In this document: in pieces, positions 1 through 7,512 of the stretch
Position numbering within the stretch: the first letter of the stretch is position 1
Layout: the number at the start of each line of letters is the position of its first letter
Assembly: GCA_038363005.1 (NCBI GenBank)
Contig: JBBQBI010000041.1
Coordinates: forward strand, 1-19,804
Direction: 5' to 3'
DNA length: 19,804 nucleotides
From: JAKOWB01 sp038363005
GTDB taxonomy: Bacteria > Pseudomonadota > Alphaproteobacteria > Kiloniellales > JACOMY01
Program-made: the position numbers and the translations under genes
The notes under the pieces: generated by a model
Told to the model about the DNA's origin: nothing
Seen by the model: only the letters and a program-made list of their open reading frames with translations
Database searches by the model: none

Positions 1-9
1 CCTCCCCGA

Positions 10-34
10 CCCTCCCCCACTTCGTGGGAGAGGG
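10..34. repeat. Short palindrome at the window edge
   Basis: An 11-base arm at 10-20 and its near-complement at 24-34 enclose a 3-base loop (ttc). There is one mismatch, which becomes a G-U wobble on the minus strand. It could act as a hairpin or terminator for an upstream gene, or be a copy of a dispersed palindromic repeat; it sits at the edge, where assemblies often break in repeats. The rest of 35-113 shows no gene and no convincing promoter. Confidence 0.45.
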
Positions 35-113
35 AGCAAACAGGGCCAGCCTTGCCGCACCCCCGCCACCCCAGCTTCCCACCCCTGCCCGAATCCTCTA
101 GAGCAATTGGCCC

Positions 114-1676
114 ATGGCGATTTTCCGGGCCATGGCAACGGTGGGCGGCTGGACGGCGGGGAGCCGCCTGCTGGGATTCCTGCGCGATATCCTGATCGCC
201 CGGGTGCTCGGCGCCGGCGGCGCGGCCGATGCCTTCTTCGTTGCCTTCCGCCTGCCCAACCTGTTCCGCGCGCTGCTGGCCGAGGGCGCCTTCAACGCCT
301 CCTTCGTGCCGCTCTTCGCCCGCCGGCTGGAGGCTGCCGGGCTGGCCGCCGCGGTAATCTTCGCCGAGCAGGCCATGGCGGTGCTGCTGGTCGCCTCGCT
401 GGCGCTTACCCTGGCCGCCATGGCCGGGATGCCCTGGCTCATGCACCTGCTGGCGCCGGGCTTCGGCGACGATCCGGCGCAGTACGCGCTGGCGGTGGAG
501 CTGGCGCGCATCACCTTCCCCTACCTGGTCTTCATGTGCCTGACGGCGCTCTTCGCCGGCATGCTGAATTCGCTGCGGCGCTACACCGCCGCCGCCGCCG
601 CGCCCACCGTGCTGAACGTGGTGATGATCGGCGGCCTGGTGGTGGCACCCTGGGTCGGCGACACGCCGCGCGTGCTGGCCTGGAGCGTCACCCTGGCTGG
701 CCTGGGCCAGTTCCTGGTGCTGCTGCTGGCGGCGCGCAAGGCCGGGATCCGACCGCGCCTGCCGCGCCCGCGCCTGACCCCGCCGGTGCGCCGCCTGCTG
801 ACCTTGATGGGGCCGGGGCTGATCGCCGCTGGCGCCATGCAGCTCAACCTCTTCGTCGGCACCATGATCGCCACCCTGCAGGACGGCGCCGCCTCGATCC
901 TCTACTACGCCGACCGGGTCTATCAGCTGCCGCTGGCGCTGTTCGGCATCGCGCTTTCGGTGGTGCTGCTGCCGGAGCTGACGCGCCGCCTGCAGAGCCA
1001 TGGCGAGGAAGCCGCGCGCGACAGCCTGAACCGTGGCCTGGAGTACGCGCTGCTGCTGACCCTGCCGGCCACCGTGGCGCTGATGACCATTCCGCTGCCG
1101 ATCGCCCGCGCGCTGTTCGAGCGCGGCGCCTACACCGCGGACGATTCGGTGGCCACCGCGCTGGCGCTCTTCGCCTACGCCGCCGGCCTGCCGGCCTTCG
1201 TGCTGACCAAGGTGCTGCAGCCGGCCTTCTTCGCGCGCGAAGATACTGTGACGCCGCTGAAGGCGGCGCTGACCGGCGTGGCCTGCAACCTGGTGCTCGC
1301 CATCGGTCTTTTCCTGCTGCTGCGCGACCGCGGCTATGGCTTCCTGGGCTTGGCCAGCGCCACCGCCATCGCCGCCTGGGTGACCTGCGGCATCCTGGCG
1401 TGGAAGCTGCGGCGCCGCGGGCTGCTGCGCATCGATGCCCGGCTGGCGGCGCGCCTGCCGCGCCAGCTGCTGGCAGCGGTGGCCATGGGGCTGGCGCTGT
1501 GGGGCGGTGCGCAGCTCATCGCTGGCTGGCTGGAGGGGCCGAGCCTGGGCCGCTTCCTCGGCCTTGGCCTGCTGGTGCTGCTGGGCGGGGTGGTCTATTT
1601 CGGTGGCGCCTGGCTGCTGGGCGCGGTGAAGCGCGGCGACCTGGGGCAGCTGCGACGCAGGAAACGCACGACATGA
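114..1676 (+). CDS. murJ: Lipid II flippase MurJ (MviN)
   Basis: This inner-membrane protein moves the lipid-linked peptidoglycan precursor (lipid II) from the cytoplasmic to the periplasmic face. The 520-residue product has the family length and is almost entirely hydrophobic helices, as expected for the MOP-type fold with about 14 membrane segments. The N-terminal hallmark is clear: SRLLGFLRD near residues 17-25, then DAFFVAFRLPNLFR and AEGAFNASFVPLF, which closely follow E. coli MurJ. ATG 114 gives the standard N-terminus, although no good Shine-Dalgarno sequence precedes it. Its stop overlaps the start of the next gene by 4 bp (ATGA at 1673-1676), so the two are probably translated together. 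In many alphaproteobacteria murJ lies between glnD and trpS, which fits trpS being nearby here; glnD would lie outside the window. Confidence 0.96.
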   Translation: MAIFRAMATVGGWTAGSRLLGFLRDILIARVLGAGGAADAFFVAFRLPNLFRALLAEGAFNASFVPLFARRLEAAGLAAAVIFAEQAMAVLLVASLALTLAAMAGMPWLMHLLAPGFGDDPAQYALAVELARITFPYLVFMCLTALFAGMLNSLRRYTAAAAAPTVLNVVMIGGLVVAPWVGDTPRVLAWSVTLAGLGQFLVLLLAARKAGIRPRLPRPRLTPPVRRLLTLMGPGLIAAGAMQLNLFVGTMIATLQDGAASILYYADRVYQLPLALFGIALSVVLLPELTRRLQSHGEEAARDSLNRGLEYALLLTLPATVALMTIPLPIARALFERGAYTADDSVATALALFAYAAGLPAFVLTKVLQPAFFAREDTVTPLKAALTGVACNLVLAIGLFLLLRDRGYGFLGLASATAIAAWVTCGILAWKLRRRGLLRIDARLAARLPRQLLAAVAMGLALWGGAQLIAGWLEGPSLGRFLGLGLLVLLGGVVYFGGAWLLGAVKRGDLGQLRRRKRTT

Positions 1677-2305
1677 CGGATTTCCAGCTTCCCGATCCCT
1701 GGCCGGCCGGCCAGCGCCTGGCAGCGCCCGACCAGGGCAAGTCCTTCCTGACCACGCAGTTCGACGACCACGCCGCCTATGGCGCGGCGCTGGCCAGCCG
1801 GCTGATCGCGCTGGCGCAGCAGGAGCCTTTCCGCCAGCAGTACGGCCGGCACCTGGGGGGCACCAAGCTCTATCACCCGGACAGCTGGGACAACCTGCTA
1901 GGGCCCTTCATGAACGCCCGGGCGCTGGCGCTGCACCGCGCGGCGACGCGGCGCGATGACGGCGTCATCGAGATCGGCTGGGCCAACGTCTACCGCGCCG
2001 GCGACTACATCGTGCCGCACAGCCATACGCGCGCGGACATGAGCGTGGTCTACATGCTGGACCCCGGCGACAGCGACCCGGCCGATCCCAACTCCGGCCG
2101 CTTCTGCTTCGCCGAACCGCGCTGGGCGCTCTGCTGCCAGGTCGAACCCGGTCGCCTGTCCAACACCATTGGCCCCAGCCTGTCCGCCGGATCCATGCTG
2201 ATCTTCCCGTCGGACGCCGTGCACTTCGTGCATCCCTACCAGGGCACGCGGCCGCGCGTCACGCTGTCGTGGAACATCACCCACGGCCGGCTGCCCCCTG
2301 CTTGA
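1673..2305 (+). CDS. Putative 2OG-Fe(II) oxygenase-like protein
   Basis: A 210-residue soluble protein with no signal peptide or membrane segment. Its C-terminal half resembles the TIGR02466 group of putative 2-oxoglutarate/Fe(II) oxygenases: WANVYRAGDYIVPHSHT (103-119), then a VVYML strand, NSGRFCFAEPR (140-150), GSMLIFPSDAVHFVHP (173-188) and RPRVTLSWN (193-201). Candidate iron ligands are His116 and/or His118 with His184; Arg195 is placed to bind the 2-oxoglutarate carboxylate. Family knowledge suggests hydroxylation of an unknown substrate; no activity can be assigned from sequence. The start is fixed by the ATGA overlap with murJ, although the reading frame is open far upstream inside murJ. 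The coupling hints at an envelope-related or simply co-expressed role. It could also be a non-catalytic double-stranded beta-helix protein. Confidence 0.72.
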   Translation: MTDFQLPDPWPAGQRLAAPDQGKSFLTTQFDDHAAYGAALASRLIALAQQEPFRQQYGRHLGGTKLYHPDSWDNLLGPFMNARALALHRAATRRDDGVIEIGWANVYRAGDYIVPHSHTRADMSVVYMLDPGDSDPADPNSGRFCFAEPRWALCCQVEPGRLSNTIGPSLSAGSMLIFPSDAVHFVHPYQGTRPRVTLSWNITHGRLPPA

Positions 2306-2366
2306 CGCTGCCGGGGCGAGCCGCGATAACCCGGCGCTTCTGCCAGCCTTCAGCGAAAGACCACCC

Positions 2367-3395
2367 ATGGCCCGCGTGTTCTCCGGCGTCCAGCCGACCG
2401 GCAACCTGCATCTCGGCAACTACCTCGGCGCGATCCGCAACTTCGTGCCGCTGCAGGACAGCTACGACTGCCTCTACTGCGTGGTCGACATGCATGCCAT
2501 CACGGCGTGGCAGGACCCCAAGCAGCTGAAGGCACAGACGCGCGAGGTCACCGCCGCCTACTTGGCCGCCGGCATCGACCCCAAGCGCGCGATCATCTTC
2601 AACCAGAGCCAGGTGCCGGCGCATGCCGAGCTGGCCTGGATCTTCAACTGCGTCGCCCGCCTCGGCTGGCTGAACCGCATGACCCAGTTCAAGGACAAGG
2701 CCGGCAAGGACCGCGAGAAGGCCTCGACCGGGCTCTACGTCTATCCCAACCTCATGGCCGCCGACATCCTGGTCTACAAGGCGACGCACGTGCCGGTGGG
2801 CGAGGACCAGAAGCAGCACCTGGAGCTGGCGCGCGACATCGCGCAGAAGTTCAACCACGACTACGGCGTCGAGCTGTTCCCGCAGATCGAGCCGCTGATC
2901 CTGGGCTCGGCGACGCGCGTCATGAGCCTGCGCGACGGTGCCAAGAAGATGTCGAAGTCCGACCCTTCGGACATGAGCCGCATCGTCATGACCGACGATG
3001 CCGAAGCGATCGCCAACAAGATCCGCCGGGCGACCACCGATTCCGACCTGCTGCCGGCTGTCGAGCTGCTGGACGCCGACGGCGAGGTGCCGGACGCGGC
3101 GCGTGCCCTGCGGCCGGAGGCCTGGAACCTGCTGGGCATCTATGGCGCGCTGGACGGCCGGCCGCTGCGCGACGTCGTCGCGGAGTTCGCCGGCAGCCAG
3201 TTCTCCCGCTTCAAGCAGGCGCTGACCGACTTGGCGGTGGCGAAGCTGGGTCCCATCGGCGGCGAGATGAAGCGCCTGATGGGCGACCCGGGCTATGTCG
3301 ACGCCGTGCTGAAGGATGGCGGCGATCGCGCCCGCGCCCTGGCGCAGCCGGTGCTGGACGAGGTCTACGAGGTAGTCGGCTTCCTGCGGCCCTAG
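2367..3395 (+). CDS. trpS: Tryptophanyl-tRNA synthetase
   Basis: This class I aminoacyl-tRNA synthetase charges tRNA-Trp with tryptophan using ATP in the cytoplasm. The 342-residue product matches the bacterial TrpS length. The HIGH-like signature is TGNLHLGN (11-18), the tryptophan/ATP pocket segment GEDQKQH lies at 145-151, and the KMSKS loop is present exactly as KMSKS at 194-198. ATG 2367 gives the usual N-terminus (ARVFSGVQPTG); the upstream ribosome-binding sequence is weak. It lies 61 bp after the oxygenase-like gene and may share the murJ transcript. Its stop is only 12 bp from the stop of the convergent sulfotransferase gene, and there is no hairpin with a T-run between them. Confidence 0.98.
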   Translation: MARVFSGVQPTGNLHLGNYLGAIRNFVPLQDSYDCLYCVVDMHAITAWQDPKQLKAQTREVTAAYLAAGIDPKRAIIFNQSQVPAHAELAWIFNCVARLGWLNRMTQFKDKAGKDREKASTGLYVYPNLMAADILVYKATHVPVGEDQKQHLELARDIAQKFNHDYGVELFPQIEPLILGSATRVMSLRDGAKKMSKSDPSDMSRIVMTDDAEAIANKIRRATTDSDLLPAVELLDADGEVPDAARALRPEAWNLLGIYGALDGRPLRDVVAEFAGSQFSRFKQALTDLAVAKLGPIGGEMKRLMGDPGYVDAVLKDGGDRARALAQPVLDEVYEVVGFLRP

Positions 3396-3407
3396 GCTGG
3401 CCGACCC

Positions 3408-4253
3408 CTACATCCCCGCCGGCAGGTAGCCGAAGCGGTCCATGACGGCGCGGTTGGGCTCCACCACCGCGCGCACCTGGGCCGGCGTCAGGGTTTCCTG
3501 CCACTGGTCGGCACGCCCGGCGCGGAAGAACACCCGGCTGCTGGTCGGCCGCTCGACGAAACCGCTGGCGGCCTCCTGCGCCTGCAGGCGCTTGAAATCG
3601 GCCTGCTCGATGGCCTGCGCCAGCACCTCGGCCGGTGGCTGCAGGCCCAGGTGCGTCGCCAGCTTGCCGAAGCTATCCACCGGGTCCGCCAGCAGGTCCT
3701 CGTAGCGCAGCACCAGCAGGCGGGCAGAAGGCGTGCTGGTCCAGGACAGCACATGCTGCCGCCAGGAGCCGTAGTGCTCGTAGGCGCCGGCCTGCTGGTT
3801 GAAGGTCTCGTAGCCGTCCTGGTTCAGTTCCGCGATGGCGCGGTCCAGCGGATAGTTCAGGTGCGCTGCCAGCGACGGCACCAGGTCCAGCGGGTTGCGC
3901 AGCAGATAGATGGCCGCCGCCGTCGCCTTCATGTTGATGGTCGGCTGGCCCTGCGAGCGGGCGAAGGCGTGGTGCGTCTTTACCGGCACCAGGCCGGGCG
4001 CCTGGTCGGCGAAGCGCTGCTGCGCCCGCAGCCGCACCGCCGCCACCTCGGCCTTGGTCGAGCGCTCCAGTGGTTGGCGCAGCAGCCCCTGCCACCAGCC
4101 GGGCAGCGCCTCCCAGCTGCTCGACTGGTGCAGGCGGTTGAGGTCCAGCGCGGCCGCGTCGCCACGCAGGCCGGCCAGCAGGTTGTGCAGCACGGCGCGG
4201 GTCCAGGTGTTGCCGGAGCGCGGATAGGAGGCCAGCCAGATGATCTTGCCCAT
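3408..4253 (-). CDS. Sulfotransferase domain protein
   Basis: A 281-residue cytoplasmic protein of the P-loop-like sulfotransferase family, which moves a sulfuryl group from PAPS to a hydroxyl or amine acceptor. The 5'-phosphosulfate loop is YPRSGNTW (10-17), directly after the N-terminal strand. A KTHH motif (92-95) sits where the catalytic region is expected, and RNPLDLVPS (119-127) is the 3'-phosphate-binding segment with its conserved Arg and Ser. A later LRYEDLLADP stretch is also typical. The chosen start (ATG, first base 4253) lies just before the phosphosulfate loop and follows a GAGGG sequence; the reading frame stays open upstream to about 4478 but that part has no family features. 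It is the only minus-strand gene here. The acceptor cannot be named. The 266 bases to the divergent permease gene hold no other gene and no convincing promoter. Confidence 0.86.
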   Translation of the reverse strand: MGKIIWLASYPRSGNTWTRAVLHNLLAGLRGDAAALDLNRLHQSSSWEALPGWWQGLLRQPLERSTKAEVAAVRLRAQQRFADQAPGLVPVKTHHAFARSQGQPTINMKATAAAIYLLRNPLDLVPSLAAHLNYPLDRAIAELNQDGYETFNQQAGAYEHYGSWRQHVLSWTSTPSARLLVLRYEDLLADPVDSFGKLATHLGLQPPAEVLAQAIEQADFKRLQAQEAASGFVERPTSSRVFFRAGRADQWQETLTPAQVRAVVEPNRAVMDRFGYLPAGM

Positions 4254-4519
4254 TGCCCTCGGTCGCCCGCCTGCCGGATGCCGCTGCCCGGCCGGCCGGC
4301 CGGGGCGCGGTCCTGTATAGCCGCCGCGCCGCCCGGCCGGAACCCGCCGGCTGCGCCAGTGTGCCCACAGCAGCAAAAAACCCCGCTTTTGAAGGCTCTG
4401 GGCGGTTGCCGCGACGCGGCGGCGGCGCCTAAAGTGTCTGGATGGGCTGAGGGGCCCTGGGGATCGCTCCGGCTGCACCTGGCTGGGGTGGGGAAGCGGA
4501 TTCCGTCGCCGCGGAGACC

Positions 4520-5434
4520 ATGCAGATCTATCTGCCGATAGCCGAGATTTCTCTCGACGTCTTCGTCTTGCTCGGGATCGGCGGCTTGATTGGCTTCCTG
4601 TCCGGGATGTTCGGTGTGGGCGGTGGCTTCCTGATGACGCCGCTGCTGCTGTTCATCGGCGTGCCGCCGGCGGTCGCCGTGGCCACCCAGGCCAACTCGA
4701 TCATCGCCACCTCGGTCTCCGGCGTGCTGGCGCACTGGGCGCGTGGCAATGTCGACTTCAAGATGGGCTTCGTGCTGCTGGCCGGCGGCTTCGCCGGCTC
4801 CACCGTCGGCGTGGCGCTGTTCTCCTTGCTGCGCGGCCTGGGGCAGATCGAGCTGGTGATTTCGCTCACCTACGTCGCCACCCTGGGCACGGTGGGCGGG
4901 CTGATGCTGCTGGAATCCAGCCGCACGCTGCTGCGCCGCCGCCGCAAGGTGCCGTCCCGCAAGAAGCTGCACCAGCACCACTGGGTGCATGGCCTGCCGC
5001 TGAAGATGCGCTTCCGCCGCTCGCGGCTCTACATCTCCGCGCTGCTGCCCATCGCCATCGGCTTCGCCGTCGGCGTGCTGTCGGCCATCATGGGTGTCGG
5101 CGGCGGCTTCGTGCTAGTGCCGGCGATGATCTATCTGCTCGGCATGCCGACCGCCGTGGTGGTGGGCACCTCGCTGTTCCAGATCATCTTCGTCGCCGCC
5201 AACGTCACCTTCCTGCAGGCGGCGCAGAACCAGACGGTCGACGTGGTGCTGGCCATGACGCTGCTGCTGGGCAGCGTGGTGGGCGCGCAGTTCGGCACCC
5301 GCGTCGGCGCCCGGCTGCAGGGCGATTCGCTGCGCCTGCTGCTGGCGCTGCTGGTGCTGGGTGTCGGCATCAAGCTGCTGTTCGACCTCTTCGCCACGCC
5401 GGCCAGCATCTATGTCATCGGGATCAGCGGATGA
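4520..5434 (+). CDS. TauE/SafE family sulfite/sulfonate exporter
   Basis: A 304-residue inner-membrane permease of the TauE/SafE (DUF81) family, whose studied members export sulfite, sulfoacetate or other small organic anions. The internal duplication is plain: GFLSGMFGVGGGFLMTP (25-41) is echoed by GFAVGVLSAIMGVGGGFVLVP (181-201). Each half carries several hydrophobic helices, and the halves are joined by a strongly basic, presumably cytoplasmic, loop (about 138-169, with RRRRK and HQHHW). Start ATG 4520 follows GGAG at 4513-4516, a rather short spacing. Its stop overlaps the next start by 4 bp (ATGA at 5431-5434), indicating translational coupling. Substrate is unknown; a sulfotransferase gene lies divergently upstream, a suggestive but weak link to sulfur chemistry. 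Confidence 0.9.
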   Translation: MQIYLPIAEISLDVFVLLGIGGLIGFLSGMFGVGGGFLMTPLLLFIGVPPAVAVATQANSIIATSVSGVLAHWARGNVDFKMGFVLLAGGFAGSTVGVALFSLLRGLGQIELVISLTYVATLGTVGGLMLLESSRTLLRRRRKVPSRKKLHQHHWVHGLPLKMRFRRSRLYISALLPIAIGFAVGVLSAIMGVGGGFVLVPAMIYLLGMPTAVVVGTSLFQIIFVAANVTFLQAAQNQTVDVVLAMTLLLGSVVGAQFGTRVGARLQGDSLRLLLALLVLGVGIKLLFDLFATPASIYVIGISG

Positions 5435-6186
5435 GCCCGGCCCGGCCCGCGCCCGGTCTGTTGCTGGCGCTGCTGCTGCTCGCCGCCGGGCTGCCCGGCG
5501 GTGCCCGCGCGCAGGGCCTGGTGGCCGATGTCTCGGACCACCTGATCGCCATCACCACCGGCTTCGCCGGCACCGACATCCTGGTGTTCGGTGCGCTAGA
5601 GGAGCCAGGTGACGTGGTCGTCGTGGTGCGCGGCCCGACGCGGCCGGTGAAGGTCTATCGCAAGTCGCCGGTGCTGGGCGTCTGGCTGAACAGCGCCGCG
5701 CTGACCTTCCCGCAGGCGCCCAGCTTCTATGCCGTCGTCGCCTCGGCCCCGCTGGAGGAGATCGCCGACGTGGCTGAGCGCCGGCGCCTGCAGCTCGGTC
5801 TGTCGCAGCTCGACCTCCGGGCGCAGAGCCCGGTGTCCGCCAACCTGCTGGCGGAATGGAGCGGCGCGCTGGTGCGCGCGCGGGCTGCTAACGGGCTCTA
5901 CAAGGATACCGGCGGACGGGTGATCCTGCTGGGCGATCGGCTGTTCCGCGCCTCGATCACGCTGCCGACCAACGTGCCGGTCGGCACCTACCTGGTCGAA
6001 GCCTACGTCTTCGAAAAGGGCATCGCGGTCGCCGCGCAGACCATCCCTCTGGTGGTCAGCAAGGTTGGCTTCGAAGCCGACATCTTCAATTTCGCCCAAC
6101 GGCAGGGTGCGCTCTATGGCATCGTCGCCATCGTCATCGCGCTGGTGGCTGGCTGGGTCGCGCACCTGCTCTTCCGCCGGCACTGA
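5431..6186 (+). CDS. TIGR02186-type membrane-anchored envelope protein
   Basis: A 251-residue protein of unknown function. It has a signal peptide (hydrophobic core about 9-20, likely cleaved after ALA-type GGARA near residue 27), a periplasmic domain rich in beta-strand-like sequence, and one C-terminal membrane helix (about 228-247) ending in a short basic tail RRH, so the bulk should face the periplasm. I recognise it as the conserved alphaproteobacterial family TIGR02186, which usually sits next to a TauE/SafE permease, exactly as here with a 4-bp overlap. Family members with motifs like DILVFGA and VVVVRGP (49-69) are conserved but uncharacterised. Inference: an accessory subunit of the permease, perhaps binding substrate or handing it to the outer envelope. 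No catalytic motif is visible. Confidence 0.85.
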   Translation: MSPARPAPGLLLALLLLAAGLPGGARAQGLVADVSDHLIAITTGFAGTDILVFGALEEPGDVVVVVRGPTRPVKVYRKSPVLGVWLNSAALTFPQAPSFYAVVASAPLEEIADVAERRRLQLGLSQLDLRAQSPVSANLLAEWSGALVRARAANGLYKDTGGRVILLGDRLFRASITLPTNVPVGTYLVEAYVFEKGIAVAAQTIPLVVSKVGFEADIFNFAQRQGALYGIVAIVIALVAGWVAHLLFRRH

Positions 6187-6210
6187 CGGCGTGCTAGGAG
6201 GCCGCACAGC

Positions 6211-6717
6211 ATGAACGACGACGCGCCCAACCCCTCGGGGCCGAAACCCGCCGACCTGATCCGCGTCTTCCTGGTGGTGGTCGACGACACCGCGGAGATG
6301 CGTGTCGCGCTGCGTTTCGCCTGCCGCCGTGCCCGCCACACCGATGGCCGCGTCGCGCTGCTCTATGTCATCGAGCCCAGCGAGTACCGCCACTTCATGG
6401 GGGTCGGCGACCTGATGCGCGAGGAGGCCCGCACCGAGGCCGAGATCTTGATGCAGAAGCTGGCGACGCAGGTACAGGAGATGTCCGGCGCCGTGCCGAT
6501 CGTTCATCTGCGCGAAGGCAATCGTCGTGATGAACTCATCAAGCTGATTAGTGAAGAGCCTAGCATTTCCATTCTAGTTCTCGGCGCCAACACCGAGGCA
6601 TCTGGTCCCGGTCCACTGGTCTCGGCGATGACCGGCAAGTTCCTCAATCGACTGCGCGTGCCCATGACCATCGTACCGGGCAATCTCGACGACAGCGGGG
6701 TCGACGCCATTTCCTGA
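6211..6717 (+). CDS. Universal stress protein (UspA family)
   Basis: A 168-residue cytoplasmic protein with one Usp domain. The first strand is IRVFLVVVDDT (17-27), followed by a helix with repeated Arg/Ala, the strand VALLYVIEP (48-56), and near the end LVLGANTE (122-129) with RVPMTIVPG (149-157). In ATP-binding members the end of the domain carries G-x2-G-x9-G-S/T; here only a loose version (GANTEASGPGPLVSAMTGK) can be seen, so nucleotide binding is uncertain. The ribosome-binding site is excellent: AGGAGG at 6196-6201, nine bases before the ATG. It follows the TIGR02186-type gene by 24 bp and may be in the same transcript. Part of the gene (6529-6585) is clearly more AT-rich than its surroundings. 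Confidence 0.88.
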   Translation: MNDDAPNPSGPKPADLIRVFLVVVDDTAEMRVALRFACRRARHTDGRVALLYVIEPSEYRHFMGVGDLMREEARTEAEILMQKLATQVQEMSGAVPIVHLREGNRRDELIKLISEEPSISILVLGANTEASGPGPLVSAMTGKFLNRLRVPMTIVPGNLDDSGVDAIS

Positions 6718-6843
6718 ATCGCCAACACCGCCAACTTCTTGCCACAATGATCTTCAAAAAAGCCATCGGCTCAGGCGGATTTGCTTGCCTGCCGCTGTAT
6801 GACCAACTATGTACGGCCACCGATTGAAGGTCCGCCCCCGCCC

Positions 6844-7395
6844 ATGTTCATCCAGACAGAGTCCACACCAAACCCGGCGACGTTGAAGTTCCTCCCTGGC
6901 CGCGCCGTGTTGGCGAGCGGCACAGCGGACTTCCGCGACCTTGCCGCCGCTGCGCGCTCGCCGCTGGCCGAACGGCTGTTCCAGGTCGACGGCGTGACCG
7001 GCGTGTTCCTCGGCAGCGACTTCGTATCAATTACCAAGAGCGATGCGAGCGATTGGTTCCAGCTGAAGCCAGCGCTGCTCGGCATCATCATGGAGCACTT
7101 CGCCGCCGGGCGCCCGGTGCTGCTGGAGGAGCGCGCCGACGAAACCACCTTCGACCAGGCCGATGGCGCCGTGGTCGAGCAGATCAGAGATCTTTTGGAT
7201 ACCCGTGTCCGTCCGGCTGTGGCGCAGGACGGCGGGGATATCGTCTTCCGTGGCTTCGAGAAAGGCGTGGTCTACCTGCACATGCAGGGTGCCTGCGCCG
7301 GCTGCCCCTCCTCGACAGCGACGCTGAAGATGGGAATCGAGAATATGCTGCGCCACTACATTCCTGAAGTTGTGGAGGTGCGCGCCGTCTCCTAG
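6844..7395 (+). CDS. NifU-family Fe-S cluster carrier protein (Nfu)
   Basis: A 183-residue two-domain protein. The N-terminal Nfu domain begins with the family signature MFIQTESTPNPATLKFLPG; the C-terminal NifU-like domain (about 108-183) contains VAQDGGDIVF (126-135) and the cluster-binding CAGC (Cys151 and Cys154). Such proteins, as dimers, carry a [4Fe-4S] cluster and pass it to target enzymes. ATG 6844 is preferred because it gives the standard family start; GAAGG (6826-6830) lies 13 bases upstream. An in-frame ATG at 6799 would add 15 residues without family resemblance. The 126-base gap before the gene is less GC-rich than average and may hold a promoter: TTGCCT at 6785-6790 and TATGTA at 6808-6813 are spaced 17 bp apart, but the match is weak. 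Confidence 0.95.
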   Translation: MFIQTESTPNPATLKFLPGRAVLASGTADFRDLAAAARSPLAERLFQVDGVTGVFLGSDFVSITKSDASDWFQLKPALLGIIMEHFAAGRPVLLEERADETTFDQADGAVVEQIRDLLDTRVRPAVAQDGGDIVFRGFEKGVVYLHMQGACAGCPSSTATLKMGIENMLRHYIPEVVEVRAVS

Positions 7396-7512
7396 AGACG
7401 GCACCCGTCAGGACCGGCGCCGGCCCCAGGCTCTCATGGTAGGGGCAAGGACAGCGTCCAACGACGGTACCCGCATCCCGCCCCGGGACCTTACAGAGTA
7501 GGGGATAGAGCC

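Noticed and set aside
107..1672. Upstream extension of the oxygenase-like frame through murJ, suggesting a fusion
   Set aside because: The extension is an Arg/Pro/Ala-rich out-of-frame reading of murJ; the ATGA overlap at 1673 gives a natural start.
3651..4541. 296-codon plus-strand frame opposite the sulfotransferase
   Set aside because: The minus-strand protein has intact PAPS-binding motifs; the plus-strand translation has none.
7396..7430. Hairpin-like GACGG-CAC-CCGTC and CCGGCGCCGG after nfu as a terminator
   Set aside because: Stems are short and no T-run follows; too weak to call.
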